This document shows positions 55,251 through 64,000 of a DNA stretch of 64,000 nt, piece after piece. Below the pieces are notes generated by a model. That model had not been told where the DNA came from and searched no databases. It was given only the letters and a program-made list of their open reading frames with translations. Positions within the stretch are counted from its first letter, which is position 1. Every line of letters begins with the position of its first letter. The position numbers and the translations under genes were made by a program. Source of the stretch: Gigaspora margarita (Eukaryota > Glomeromycota > Glomeromycetes > Diversisporales > Gigasporaceae); contig WTPW01000669.1 of assembly GCA_009809945.1 (NCBI GenBank), positions 21,713 to 85,712 of the forward strand, given 5' to 3'.

Positions 55251-56163
55251 ATACTACAAGATTAGGTTTTATTAAAACTTAAAATTAAAAATTTTTATTT
55301 TTTTTGTTGTGTTAGCACTTGACATGTTTATTGACTAATTATACAGCATGACAGATATTACTATATAATATGACAGATTTCTTATGTTCTTGAATTAAAG
55401 TGTTCTCAGCTATGCTTCAGATGATAATAGAAAATTTGACCAAATTTTAATATAGAAATTGTGCTAATCTTATTTAGATTAGCAATTAAAAATTTAAAAA
55501 AGCACAAATATTTTTAAAAAATTTATTAAATATAAAAAATTTACAAATAATAAATTTATAACTGTAGTAACTATAACTGTATTAAAATTAAGCCAATTAA
55601 ATATTAAAATCAAATATAATATTACATAGTTAAAAAAACAAAAATTGATTCTAATTCAAAACTTTGTATATGAAATTACTTTTTAGGTTTTAACAAAAAA
55701 TTTTTTGTTAAATTTTATAAAACTATAGCTTTTTTTAATTCTAGTCTCACTCTAACTCTGGCCTTAATTACACAGTTTTTATTTTTATAGAAAAGTTGTT
55801 TTGATAAACATGTTATATTTAATATTAGTTATAGTTACAGTAACCTATAATTACAAAATAATTATAGTCGCATCTCTATAATCTAAACAGGCTGTTCCAA
55901 AAGAATTTGTTTAGTATAGAGGAGGGTTAGAATACAAAATTTCTCTTTTTAATCCAAATACTAATAGAAATTTCAGTATATAAAGAGTAACCAATAAAAT
56001 TAACCTCATATGACCTGAAAATAAACTAGCTCCAAAAATAAGCTACTCTCATAATCGATTATATTCACTATATAGTAAAGTTATCGCTTAAGTAAAATTA
56101 TTCTAGAGATCAAAATATGTATATCTTGAAATTTTTATTATATAATTGGATAACTTTTTATAA
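55251..56163. other. No gene recognised
   Basis: Very AT-rich; a CCAAAAATAAGCTACT word near 56029-56044 resembles the ends of the TIR element at 31166-32004. Confidence 0.45.
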
Positions 56164-56337
56164 CAGTCAGACCTCCCTAGATGCAACTTCCCTAAATGCA
56201 ACACCTCTCTAAATGCAACCTTAAATTCTGGCCCAAATACATTTCTAACCTCTATAAATGCAATTTTTCTTATTGTTTTCTAAATGCAAGCTATCAAAAG
56301 TTTGGTCTGATGACTTGCATTTAGGGAGGTCTGACTG
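56164..56337. mobile_element. Pogo/Tc1-type MITE (174 bp)
   Basis: Ends CAGTCAGACCTCCCTAGATG and reverse complement CAGTCAGACCTCCCTAAATG. Right flank TA; left flank AA, consistent with one changed base. The interior is dominated by CTAAATGCAA repeats. Same length as 43814-43987 but with a different subterminal sequence. Confidence 0.75.
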
Positions 56338-57359
56338 TATTTGACTTTTAATATTTATATTCAATGAATATTTTTTTTTAAAAAACATATTTATTGAACA
56401 TAAAAATTAAAAGTCAAATAATAAAAAATTATTCAATTTATATAAAAATTTTAGGATATATGTAATTCGATCTCTAGAATAAGTTCACTTAAGCATTTAT
56501 AATCAATTTGCACATAAAATTATAACTTTACTATGTAGCAATTATAATTGATTAATCAAAAATCACTTTATAAGCTACTTCTAATTTTTTGTATTCAAAA
56601 TTAGCCAAAAAAAGTAGCATATTTTTGGGAACATATAGTAATACAGTTAGACCTCTCTATAATCACAAGTTGGTTGCACCCTATTTTGGTGATTGTATAA
56701 AGGTGTGACTATAAATAAAATACTTTGTTATAGTCACATGACCAAAGGCCAATTAGTAATATATTTGCACATATTTGAAATACTATTAAAAAATTTAAAA
56801 TATTTGATAGTGAATAACTTTTGATCCAATGGCCCAATTTGGATAAGATAACTACCAGAGTGTTTTCTAAAGAGTATAAAATTGTCAAATCTAGTTACAA
56901 AATGCTAAGATCATTAAGAATTTTTTGCTTAGATATTTAAATTTAATCAATTCTTAAACATGTAAAGTAACACAAATTCTTAACAATCACAGGAGCCTGT
57001 GATTGGATTTTAACAATTTTAGACTCATTAGAATCATCTCATCAAGATGAACATTTTAGTAGTTGTTTTGTTTAAATCAGACTGCTGTATCAAAAGTTAT
57101 TTGTTGTCAAACCTTTAAGAATTTTTAACAGAATATTTTAAATAAACATAAATATAAATATTGGCCAATCAGATTTTTCAATCTATATTTGGTCAAAATT
57201 GGTGACTATAAAGAGGGTTTTTATTAATAAAATTGATAAAAAAATCAAAATTTTTTGTGATAGTAATTATAGGTAATTTGTGACTATAAGAAGGTTTTTT
57301 ACTATATTTGAGTCTATTGCACAATATTGAATGCTTATATAGAGGTGAGTAGTATATTT
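56338..57359. other. No gene; decayed TIR-like sequences
   Basis: AT-rich. CAGTTAGACCTCTCTATAATC at about 56645 resembles a pogo-type end without a good partner (a weak one near 57280-57305). Palindromic patches only. Confidence 0.4.
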
Positions 57360-57384
57360 ATGTATGAATTGGGACAGAAAATGG

Positions 57385-57595
57385 TACCGTCGTCATTCGA
57401 GTGACGAACCTTTTGCATTTGCTTTGTCAAAGATGCATTCTGCTTTTCGATCGTCACTTGAAGCTTTTCTTTTATACTGACAGAAATAAATCCTAACTGT
57501 CGTCATTCGAGTGATGAACATTTTGCATTTGCATCATCAGAGATGAAATATGTATAGCATTCTGCTTTTCGATCATCACTCAAAGGCTCTTCTCT
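57385..57595. repeat. ~115-bp direct repeat, CGTCATTCGAGTGA units
   Basis: The block GTCGTCATTCGAGTGACGAAC...TTTTGCATTTGC...CATTCTGCTTTTCGATC.TCACT occurs at 57388-57470 and again at 57498-57590. The words also occur inverted near 57820-57840 (CATCGTCACTCAAATGATGA). Possibly the terminal or subterminal region of the polymerase-bearing element that follows. Confidence 0.65.
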
Positions 57596-57639
57596 ATCTA
57601 ATTTAATTACTAATTAGCTTTCTAACACTAAGGAGCATT

Positions 57640-57770
57640 CACCTAAGGTGAGTGCAACGCAGTAGCGGAGCGAAGCGGAGCATAGTTATCTTATTTGATT
57701 TCTATTTGGTTTTCTGTCCTGGANGAGCATAGCGACTCCAGATGCNGAGCGTAGTGGAGCATAGAAAGCT
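57640..57770. repeat. GC-richer GGAGCGAAGCGGAGC-type repeats
   Basis: CAGTAGCGGAGCGAAGCGGA, GGAGCATAGCGACTCCAGAT and GAGCGTAGTGGAGCATAG are variants of one short unit in an otherwise AT-rich area, with two ambiguous bases. Function unknown. Confidence 0.55.
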
Positions 57771-57902
57771 TATTTGTCCAAATTCATATTAAAAAGGATC
57801 AATGACGATAAATTTACNCTCACATCGTCACTCAAATGATGATAAATTTATGCNNGCGTCATNATTAATAGCAAAAATCATAAAAAAAGTTGGGACAAAT
57901 TG

Positions 57903-58015
57903 GGTACCAAAAATATGGTTATATATAGCAAAGGGTACCAAAAATATGGTTATATATAGCAAAGAGTACCAAAAATTATGTAACTATATAAAACAAGGTA
58001 CTAAAAATTATGTAT
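57903..58015. repeat. ~31-bp tandem repeat, four copies
   Basis: Units starting GGTACCAAAAATATGGTTAT at about 57903, 57934, 57965 and 57997; the first two are nearly identical and the last two degenerate. It abuts the 3' end of the small zinc-binding ORF. Confidence 0.8.
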
Positions 58016-58241
58016 CTATTTTCATTTTATAATACTTTTGATAATGCCTACCAACATAATAGCTTCTAATATGGTCAGGACATCTACCGCTTTTAGACTG
58101 AGTAGGTTTACCACAATCAGTACAAGGATAACGCCTAATAGCATTTTTATGAAGCCAGCACCCTTTAGGATTCATACATGACTGACCACATATCTCTTTA
58201 GTATATAAAAGGAAATCGCAAATATATTCACCTAACTGCAT
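58008..58241 (-). CDS. Small cysteine-rich protein, 77 aa, possible zinc binding
   Basis: Intact frame MQLGEYICDFLLYTKEICG... with CGQSCMNPKGCWLH followed by YPCTDCGKPTQSKSGRCPDH. The paired Cys/His clusters suggest one or two zinc sites (C-x3-C...C-x2-H and C-x2-C...C-x2-H). It is divergent from the polymerase gene, with start codons 114 bp apart, so a shared promoter region is possible. I recognise no family. The Cys pattern and lack of lesions argue for a real protein, probably belonging to the same mobile element. Confidence 0.55.
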   Translation of the reverse strand: MQLGEYICDFLLYTKEICGQSCMNPKGCWLHKNAIRRYPCTDCGKPTQSKSGRCPDHIRSYYVGRHYQKYYKMKIDT

Positions 58242-58355
58242 TTTTATATATGCCTAGTACATATTAAGTTTCAAATTGAACAAAAATATTATATAAGTAA
58301 CAGATAAGGAATTTTGTACCAGCATCCATATACAAATTCATGCTATTATTTTACT

Positions 58356-61300
58356 ATGGTAGTACATACATGTAATAGATGTGGAAAAGATTTTCCTAAA
58401 CTAGCGAAACTTCGTATACATCTTGAATGAAAAAATCTATGTAAACTTACCCAAAATCCTATACAGATACCTAATCCAGAAATAGAATTTCTTAATGTAT
58501 TGAGATTATTTGATCCTCCAGAAATTGCTGAGACTATTCCATTACCAGAAGCTGAAAGAGAATATCTCGAAGCATTAGAAATATTAGAACCAATTCCGCA
58601 ATTTTATCAAACAAATATTATTAGTTCTGGATATGAATTATTAGATGATCATTATCAAGTAGAGATAGGAAAAGAAAGTATATATGCTCAAGACCCTATC
58701 AATACTCTTGGGGTGCTTAGAGAACAAATAATAAATATTTTCAATGATCGATTTGACCTTATTCATGGCTTCAAAACTCGATTATGCCTCATAGGAAAAA
58801 TGGGTCGATCATCAAATTATCAGCAAGGGTTATTTGATGATAAAATAGAAGAAGATAATGGAGAAATAGATTATAAAGAAGTTCCATTCAAAAATAAAGC
58901 AGTAGTAGTAACTGCTAAAGAAGATATTCCAAGAATTGTAGACGAACTTATTTGGGATATTGAAAAATGAATAGAAACTTATATTGTTGAAGGCTCAGGT
59001 TGGTATTATTTAAAATCAGAAGAAGTAAATATTGAAATGCCAATTTTTGTTCCATTAACTGCTACTTCTCATCTTCCATTACCTAAAGGAATACCAAAAC
59101 GAAATAATGGAATTATTAATATTAAGAATAAAGATAATCGATGCTTTGAATGATGTATTTTAGAAGATTTATATCCAGCCCCTTATCATCGAGAGCGATC
59201 TCAAAATCAAAATCCTCATTTAGGAGAGTTAAATTTCAAAGGGATTCAATTTTTGGTAAAAGCTGACAATGATACAATGGAGAAATTTGAGAAACAGAAT
59301 CCATCTATATCAGTATCAATTTATGGGTGGAGTGAAAAGAAACTTATTCCAATTAGAATTGCATCTAAATCCAAAGTACATAATAGATGTAATCATAAAG
59401 AAGGGATTTGTCAACCACGTAAATTGATTAGGCTTTTATTAATTACTGGAAATGATCCCAAAACAGGAGAACCATCTCAACATTATTGTTTAATTCAAGG
59501 AAGAGATGGATTAGGAAAATTAGCTGGATATACAACTAAACACAATAGAAGGTTATATGTTTGTGATTATTGTGTAAGCCATCGAACCCATGATCCCAAG
59601 ATTGATGCTCAGCATATGAAAGATTGTGAAGGAATTAATACTCCAGTCCAAAGAACANTANTGCCATTGGTGGNCAAGAATATATATAAATTTAGACGAT
59701 ATGAACGAATGTTAGATGCACCTTTTACTTGTACAGCTGATGCTGAAACTCTCACCACTCTGATTGAAAAAAATCAAGGATCNAAAACAACAGCAATCCA
59801 AGAACATAAAGTTATATCTTTTGATTATATAATTAGGCGTAGTGATGGCAAAACCAAAGCGCCAGTAAAAATTAGAGGTAACGATCCTGCTGGAGAATTT
59901 ATTAAAGCAATGGAAAAAGAAGTAGAACAATGTCAAGACTTTCTCTCAGGAGGTCATATAATACGAAATTCTGCAAAGGAATTAATCAAAATATTGCAAT
60001 CAGGAATAATACTAGAAGAAATAGTAAAAGATTATATTACCAGTATTAATATATTTCAATCATGGGAATTAGGTAAAATTAATCTCAATTTCAGTAAAGA
60101 ATATAAGAAATTAATTCATCTTAAANATTACTTAAAAGGTCTTTACCAAGCTCATAAAAGAGATCCCTTGGAGTAGATATAGGAATAATGTACCGTTTAG
60201 CAAATACAATTTATTGTAGGCTTCGATGGCCTGGAGAACCAATGAAAAAATTAACTACTCAAGAAGAAAAAATGCATAATTCAGCTAAAGAATGTTGGAT
60301 ATGTGAAAAGCCATTTGGAAAAGAAGATAAACTTAAAAAAGTTCGAGACCATGACCATATTACAGGTAACTATAGAGGTCCAGCCCATAGTATTTGTAAT
60401 CTCCAACTACGAATTAAACCAGAGGAGTTTAAATTACCAATTNGTTTCCATAATTTAGGTAAGTTTGATGCTCATCTTATTTCCCAAGCTATGGGACGAG
60501 TAAGCAGAGAAAAGATAAGCGCAATTCCTCATAATATGGAAAATTATCTCACTCTCGATATTGGAAATCAAAGATATATGGATTCTTTACAACTTATACC
60601 TGGATCCCTTGATTCTCATATATCTAACTTAGGAGCTGAACCATGTAAAGAGAAAGTAGATAAAGATGGAAATTCTTTAAACTTACCATGTAAAAAGCCT
60701 AGTTATCTTTATCGAATTGACTCAGATAGATGTTTTGCTCATCCAGAGAGATTCCCTATAACTAGAGAGCATGGACCAAAAGGAAGGAATGACTTAGTAT
60801 TTCGTAAAGCTCCTTTCCCATATGATTGGTTTAATATACCAGAAAAAATGGATGCGACTTCTCTTCCTCCTATTGAGGCTTTTGACAGTATTTTTAACAA
60901 ATCTAAATGCTCAGAAAAAGCCTATAAAATAGCACAGGAGGTATGGAAATCTTTTGATATGAAAACATTCAGAGATTATCATGACTTTTATCTTAATCTT
61001 GATGTACTATTATTAGCAGATTGTTTAGAAGGATTTCGCAAATTAATGAAAGGTAAATTTGGATTAGATATTGCTCACTATGTTTCTCTACCTTCATTTG
61101 CAGAAGATGCTTTATATAAAACTACAGGACAAGAGATTGAGCTATTTACTGATGATAATATGTACCTCTTCTGTGAAAAAGGTATCAGAGGGGGTATTTC
61201 AATGGTAAGTAATCATCAAGTTAAAGCTAATAACCCACAATGTCCTGATTTTGTTCCAGAGACAGAAGAAGCTATGAAAAAACTCTATACTTGGCTATTA

Positions 61301-62692
61301 TATGTTGATGCCAATGCATTATATACTGGAGCAATGATGCAATCTATGCCAACAGGGGGACATAGATAGATAACAGCAGAAGAAACTCCAGACCTTTTTA
61401 ATAAAATTACCAAGTGCGAGATCCCTGATAATGCAGAAAAAGGCTATATTCTGGAAGTTGATCTTGACTATCCATATAAATTACACAAAGCTCATACTTC
61501 ATATTCTTTAGCTCCTGAAAATATCGAGATTTCTAAAGAGGAAATGAGTAAGTGTGGACAAGAGATTATTAATGATTTAAAACATTATACAAAGACTAAG
61601 AAACTCGTTCCAAATCTCAATAATAAGAAAAAGTATATAGTTCATTATCGAGCATTACAATTTTATATAAAGCAGGGAATGGTACTTACCAAAATTCACT
61701 GAGCTATAGAATTTAACCAAAGCCCATGGATGAAGCCTTTTATAGAAGAATTGGCAAGATCTCGTGCTTTAGCTAAAAATGATTTTTGGAAAAATATGTA
61801 TAAACTCCTTGGTAATGCAAACTATGGAAAGACTGTAGAGAATGTATGCAAATATCAAAGAATAGATTTTGTTAGACCAGAAGAAGAATCGAAAAAGTTT
61901 AAAAAATTATTAGCTAATCCCAGTTATAAGTCACATAGAATTTTAGCAGAGAATTTAGTAGGTATTTCTCGTCATCAATCAAAAGCTAAACTTAGTAAAC
62001 CTATCTTTATTGGTATGTCTGTCCTTGATGAAAGTAAGATTACTATGTATAATTTCTATTATAATATTATAAAAAAATGATATGGAGATAATGTTGAAGT
62101 GGTATATACTGATACTGATTCTCTTATATTACTTATTCGAACAGAGAATGTTTATAAAGATATGGCAGAGATGCATGAACATTTTGATTTTAGCGATTAT
62201 AAGCCGGAACATCCTATATACAAAGCTCTCGGAAAAGAAAAGATTATTTTGAATAAAAAAGTTCCTGGTAAGTTTAAGGATGAAAGTTGCGGTACTGCTA
62301 TGTGGAAATTTTGCNGACCAAGANCTAAGCTCTATAGTTATATTCTTGCTAATGGGAAAACAGATCGAAGAGCTAAAGGGGTCCAAAAGGTAGTAGTCAA
62401 AAAGAACCTTACTCATGATATGTATGAAGATTGTTTAAAATCTCAAAAAGAATGTATAGTAACAATGCATAGATTAGGAAGTAAAGACCATATTATCAGA
62501 CTTCTTCATTCATCTAAAGTTGGTATTAGCCCTTTAGATACTAAGAGATGGATTTTATCAGATGGAATTACTACATTAGCTTTTGGAGATTGGCGTATTA
62601 TTGCATACAAGAAATTTATAGCAAGAGGAATATCTCATGAGAAAGCCGAAAAAAGAATGATGATGCTTGAGCTAAAACCAGAATATCAATAG
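58356..62692 (+). pseudogene. Protein-primed type B DNA polymerase (Polinton/linear-plasmid type)
   Basis: Replicates the element's DNA from a protein primer. From ATG at 58356: C2HC finger (CNRCGKDFPKLAKLRIHLE), FEKQNPSISVSIYG, HYCLIQGRDGLGKLAGYTTK, a second finger (YVCDYC...HMKDC), exonuclease-type TADAETL (about 59740), an endonuclease VII-like insert (CWICEKPFG, RDHDHITGNYRGPAHSICN, about 60290-60400), exonuclease-II-like FHNLGKFDAHLISQ, polymerase motif A VDANALYTGAMMQSMPTGGH (about 61300-61365), motif B LLGNANYGK (about 61805-61835) and motif C YTDTDS (about 62104-62121). In-frame stops: TGA 58428, 58968, 59151, 61700, 62078; TAG 61367. A frameshift lies near 60165-60187. Several ambiguous bases. 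About 1,440 codons overall. Confidence 0.85.
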
Positions 62693-62874
62693 CCATTGGC
62701 GTATACAAACATATAAAAATTTTATATCAAATAGAATATCTCCAGAGTTGGCTGAAGAACGAGCTTTAAAAGTTAAGCTCTCAAAAAAGTATCAAAATGA
62801 ATGTGTATCTCATATATCTAGAATAATACATAAGCTAAACTAGTAAATATCCAATTCAGAAGTTTTTGCTAAAG

Positions 62875-63483
62875 TCAATCACGCTTTTTTGCTTTCACCA
62901 TAATCTCTTTGTAGCTAGACAATTCAGAGTTAGATTCAGATGAAGATGAGGACTCATATGCAGTATCATCTTTTACAGAGTAAAAGAGGGCTTTGCGTTT
63001 TAAAATTTCCTTTTTTCTTTTAGTCTTGCATGATGTATGATTTCCTCGAGAAATATCCAGACTAGATATATCGCTCTCTAAAATGTCAGATAGATTCTTG
63101 TATAATGGTACTACTCCACCATAAATTGAAATTCTTTCATTATAAGAATCGATTTTTGTTTCATGCAACCACAGCCATTGCATTTCTAATACAAGATCAG
63201 CTTTAGTTTCTTTGCAGACTGCAAAATCATTAAAAACTTCATCACTACCAGATACTAATTTATCCTTACCCTTAAATTGAAAAGATAATTCAAGGCTTTC
63301 CACGATTCCTAAGGCATCTTTCATTTTCTTTTTAAAATATTTGGGTGGGTTACTATATTTTATTTCAAGTTTATCGACTAAGCTTTTTCTAATAATGTTT
63401 TTATATGATGATGTATCAATTAATGCCTTAACCAAGTAAGGCTCATGCCCCTTTTTATGAATTTTACATTTTATATATGCCAA
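62875..63483 (-). CDS. Retropepsin-like protein, 202 aa
   Basis: Convergent with the polymerase gene. VKALIDTSSYKNIIRKSLVD (about residues 18-37) has the shape of a retroviral-type aspartic protease active site (ALIDTG-S..NII), but the usual Gly after D-T is Ser. The middle (VFNDFAVCKETKADLVLEMQ, WLWLHETKIDSYNERISIYG) resembles the second half of such domains (VLG..WL...ID...). The C-terminus is Ser/Glu/Lys-rich (ESSSSSESNSELSS, then KAKKRD), possibly a basic or phosphorylated tail. No frame lesions. Protease activity is doubtful because of the Gly change. Confidence 0.6.
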   Translation of the reverse strand: MAYIKCKIHKKGHEPYLVKALIDTSSYKNIIRKSLVDKLEIKYSNPPKYFKKKMKDALGIVESLELSFQFKGKDKLVSGSDEVFNDFAVCKETKADLVLEMQWLWLHETKIDSYNERISIYGGVVPLYKNLSDILESDISSLDISRGNHTSCKTKRKKEILKRKALFYSVKDDTAYESSSSSESNSELSSYKEIMVKAKKRD

Positions 63484-63608
63484 CTTGTAATATAATTTAT
63501 TATTATATACTATATCTTTATCTAAAAAAATAACTAATTATTTATCCATTCTTTGATATATATCGAGCTTGTGACATACTTATTAAATAAAAGTCTTAGC
63601 TAATAAAC
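63484..63608. promoter_or_regulatory. Divergent intergenic region
   Basis: The 125 bp between the retropepsin-like gene (minus) and the open frame at 63609 (plus) is AT-rich with TATATATCG-type words. Divergent starts suggest promoters for both, but no specific element can be identified. Confidence 0.35.
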
Positions 63609-64000
63609 ATGCTTAATATTCAAGATATCATTAAAGAATGGACAAAAAATAATTATGCTCGATACATGTTAACCAAATATGGGTTAAACTATATCAATAA
63701 TTTAAAAACACCAGAAGCTTGGCTAAAATTTGCGAAGTATCATCCATCTAAATATATACGTAAAAATTTATTAATACTAGGATATGATATTAATAGAAAG
63801 GATCATTGGGAAAATTTTGTATTCCGTATTAAAAATAATCTAACCAGAAATAAATCTATAGCTAATAACTCCAAATTTAGAGAGTTTAAAGCCCAACTCA
63901 GTGAGCATATTATTTATCGAGTTGATGGACTATTTGTAAAAATATGCTCAAGATCGGTATTATTGCAAAGCAATGACCCAAAAGGTCTAATCAAACTTGA
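63609..64000 (+). CDS. Unknown protein, N-terminal 130 aa, cut by window end
   Basis: Open from ATG at 63609 (MLNIQDIIKEWTKNNYARYM) to the end of the window with no stop, in very AT-rich sequence where an open run of 392 bases is unlikely by chance. It is rich in Lys, Asn and Tyr, with Trp residues at WLKFAKYHP and DHWENFVFRI, and contains IIYRVDGLFVKI. No domain recognised from the part visible. It is likely part of the same element as the polymerase and retropepsin-like genes. Confidence 0.6.
   Translation, partial: MLNIQDIIKEWTKNNYARYMLTKYGLNYINNLKTPEAWLKFAKYHPSKYIRKNLLILGYDINRKDHWENFVFRIKNNLTRNKSIANNSKFREFKAQLSEHIIYRVDGLFVKICSRSVLLQSNDPKGLIKL

Noticed and set aside
58428..62080. Mitochondrial genetic code (TGA = Trp) for the polymerase gene
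   Set aside because: Some TGAs lie at expected Arg positions, one stop is TAG, and there is a frameshift; the locus is also embedded in nuclear-type repeats. Kept as an open alternative in findings.

Overview
The window is AT-rich eukaryotic DNA that is mostly transposable-element debris, with few genes. It looks like the repeat-rich nuclear genome of an early-diverging fungus, most plausibly an arbuscular mycorrhizal fungus (Glomeromycotina, Rhizophagus/Gigaspora type). That is inference. It rests on base composition, a P450 split by five introns of 60-90 bp, a Sel1-repeat fragment, and a Ty3/gypsy, I-type LINE, MULE, hAT and protein-primed PolB repeat set. No bacterial operon or CRISPR signal is present.

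Layout. 1-5628: dispersed GC-richer modules, palindromes and two Harbinger-type MITEs with TAA target duplications. 5637-17883: a hAT-type element (8-bp duplication GTTGCGAA) that carries a 1.1-kb foldback and a full-length but decayed Ty3/gypsy element on the minus strand (two ~1.1-kb LTRs, gag-PR-RT-RNase H-IN). 18.4-20.1 kb: small TIR elements, one with a 9-bp duplication. 20.3-24.0 kb: a MULE transposase pseudogene with a SWIM finger, split by a poly(A)-tailed insertion with a 13-bp duplication. 25.4-37.0 kb: a minus-strand LINE (endonuclease, RT, RNase H) broken by a 1,048-bp foldback and by a 5.6-kb block bounded by TIRs. 39.2-41.1 kb: a 1.9-kb hAT-type element whose interior is an alternating palindromic repeat array. 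41.5-43.0 kb: a second LINE ORF1 remnant. 43.7-46.5 kb: small TIR elements. 47.6-49.4 kb: a cytochrome P450 gene, the only clearly host-type gene. 49.7-57.3 kb: MITEs, a tRNA-like SINE, and a second copy of the palindromic array. 57.4-64 kb: a Polinton/Maverick-like or linear-plasmid-like locus with a type B DNA polymerase, a cysteine-rich small protein, a retropepsin-like protein and an unknown open frame cut by the window end.

How it fits together. Many insertions can be proved from target-site duplications, and in several cases removing the insert rejoins the older element cleanly, so the order of events can be read. Coding remnants in unrelated elements carry stops that mostly look like C-to-T or G-to-A changes (CGA to TGA, TGG to TGA/TAG, CAA/CAG to TAA/TAG). 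This suggests deamination-type decay. Several TIR elements with different ends share interiors containing telomere-like TTAGGG/CCCTAA stretches, and long palindromes recur at several scales.
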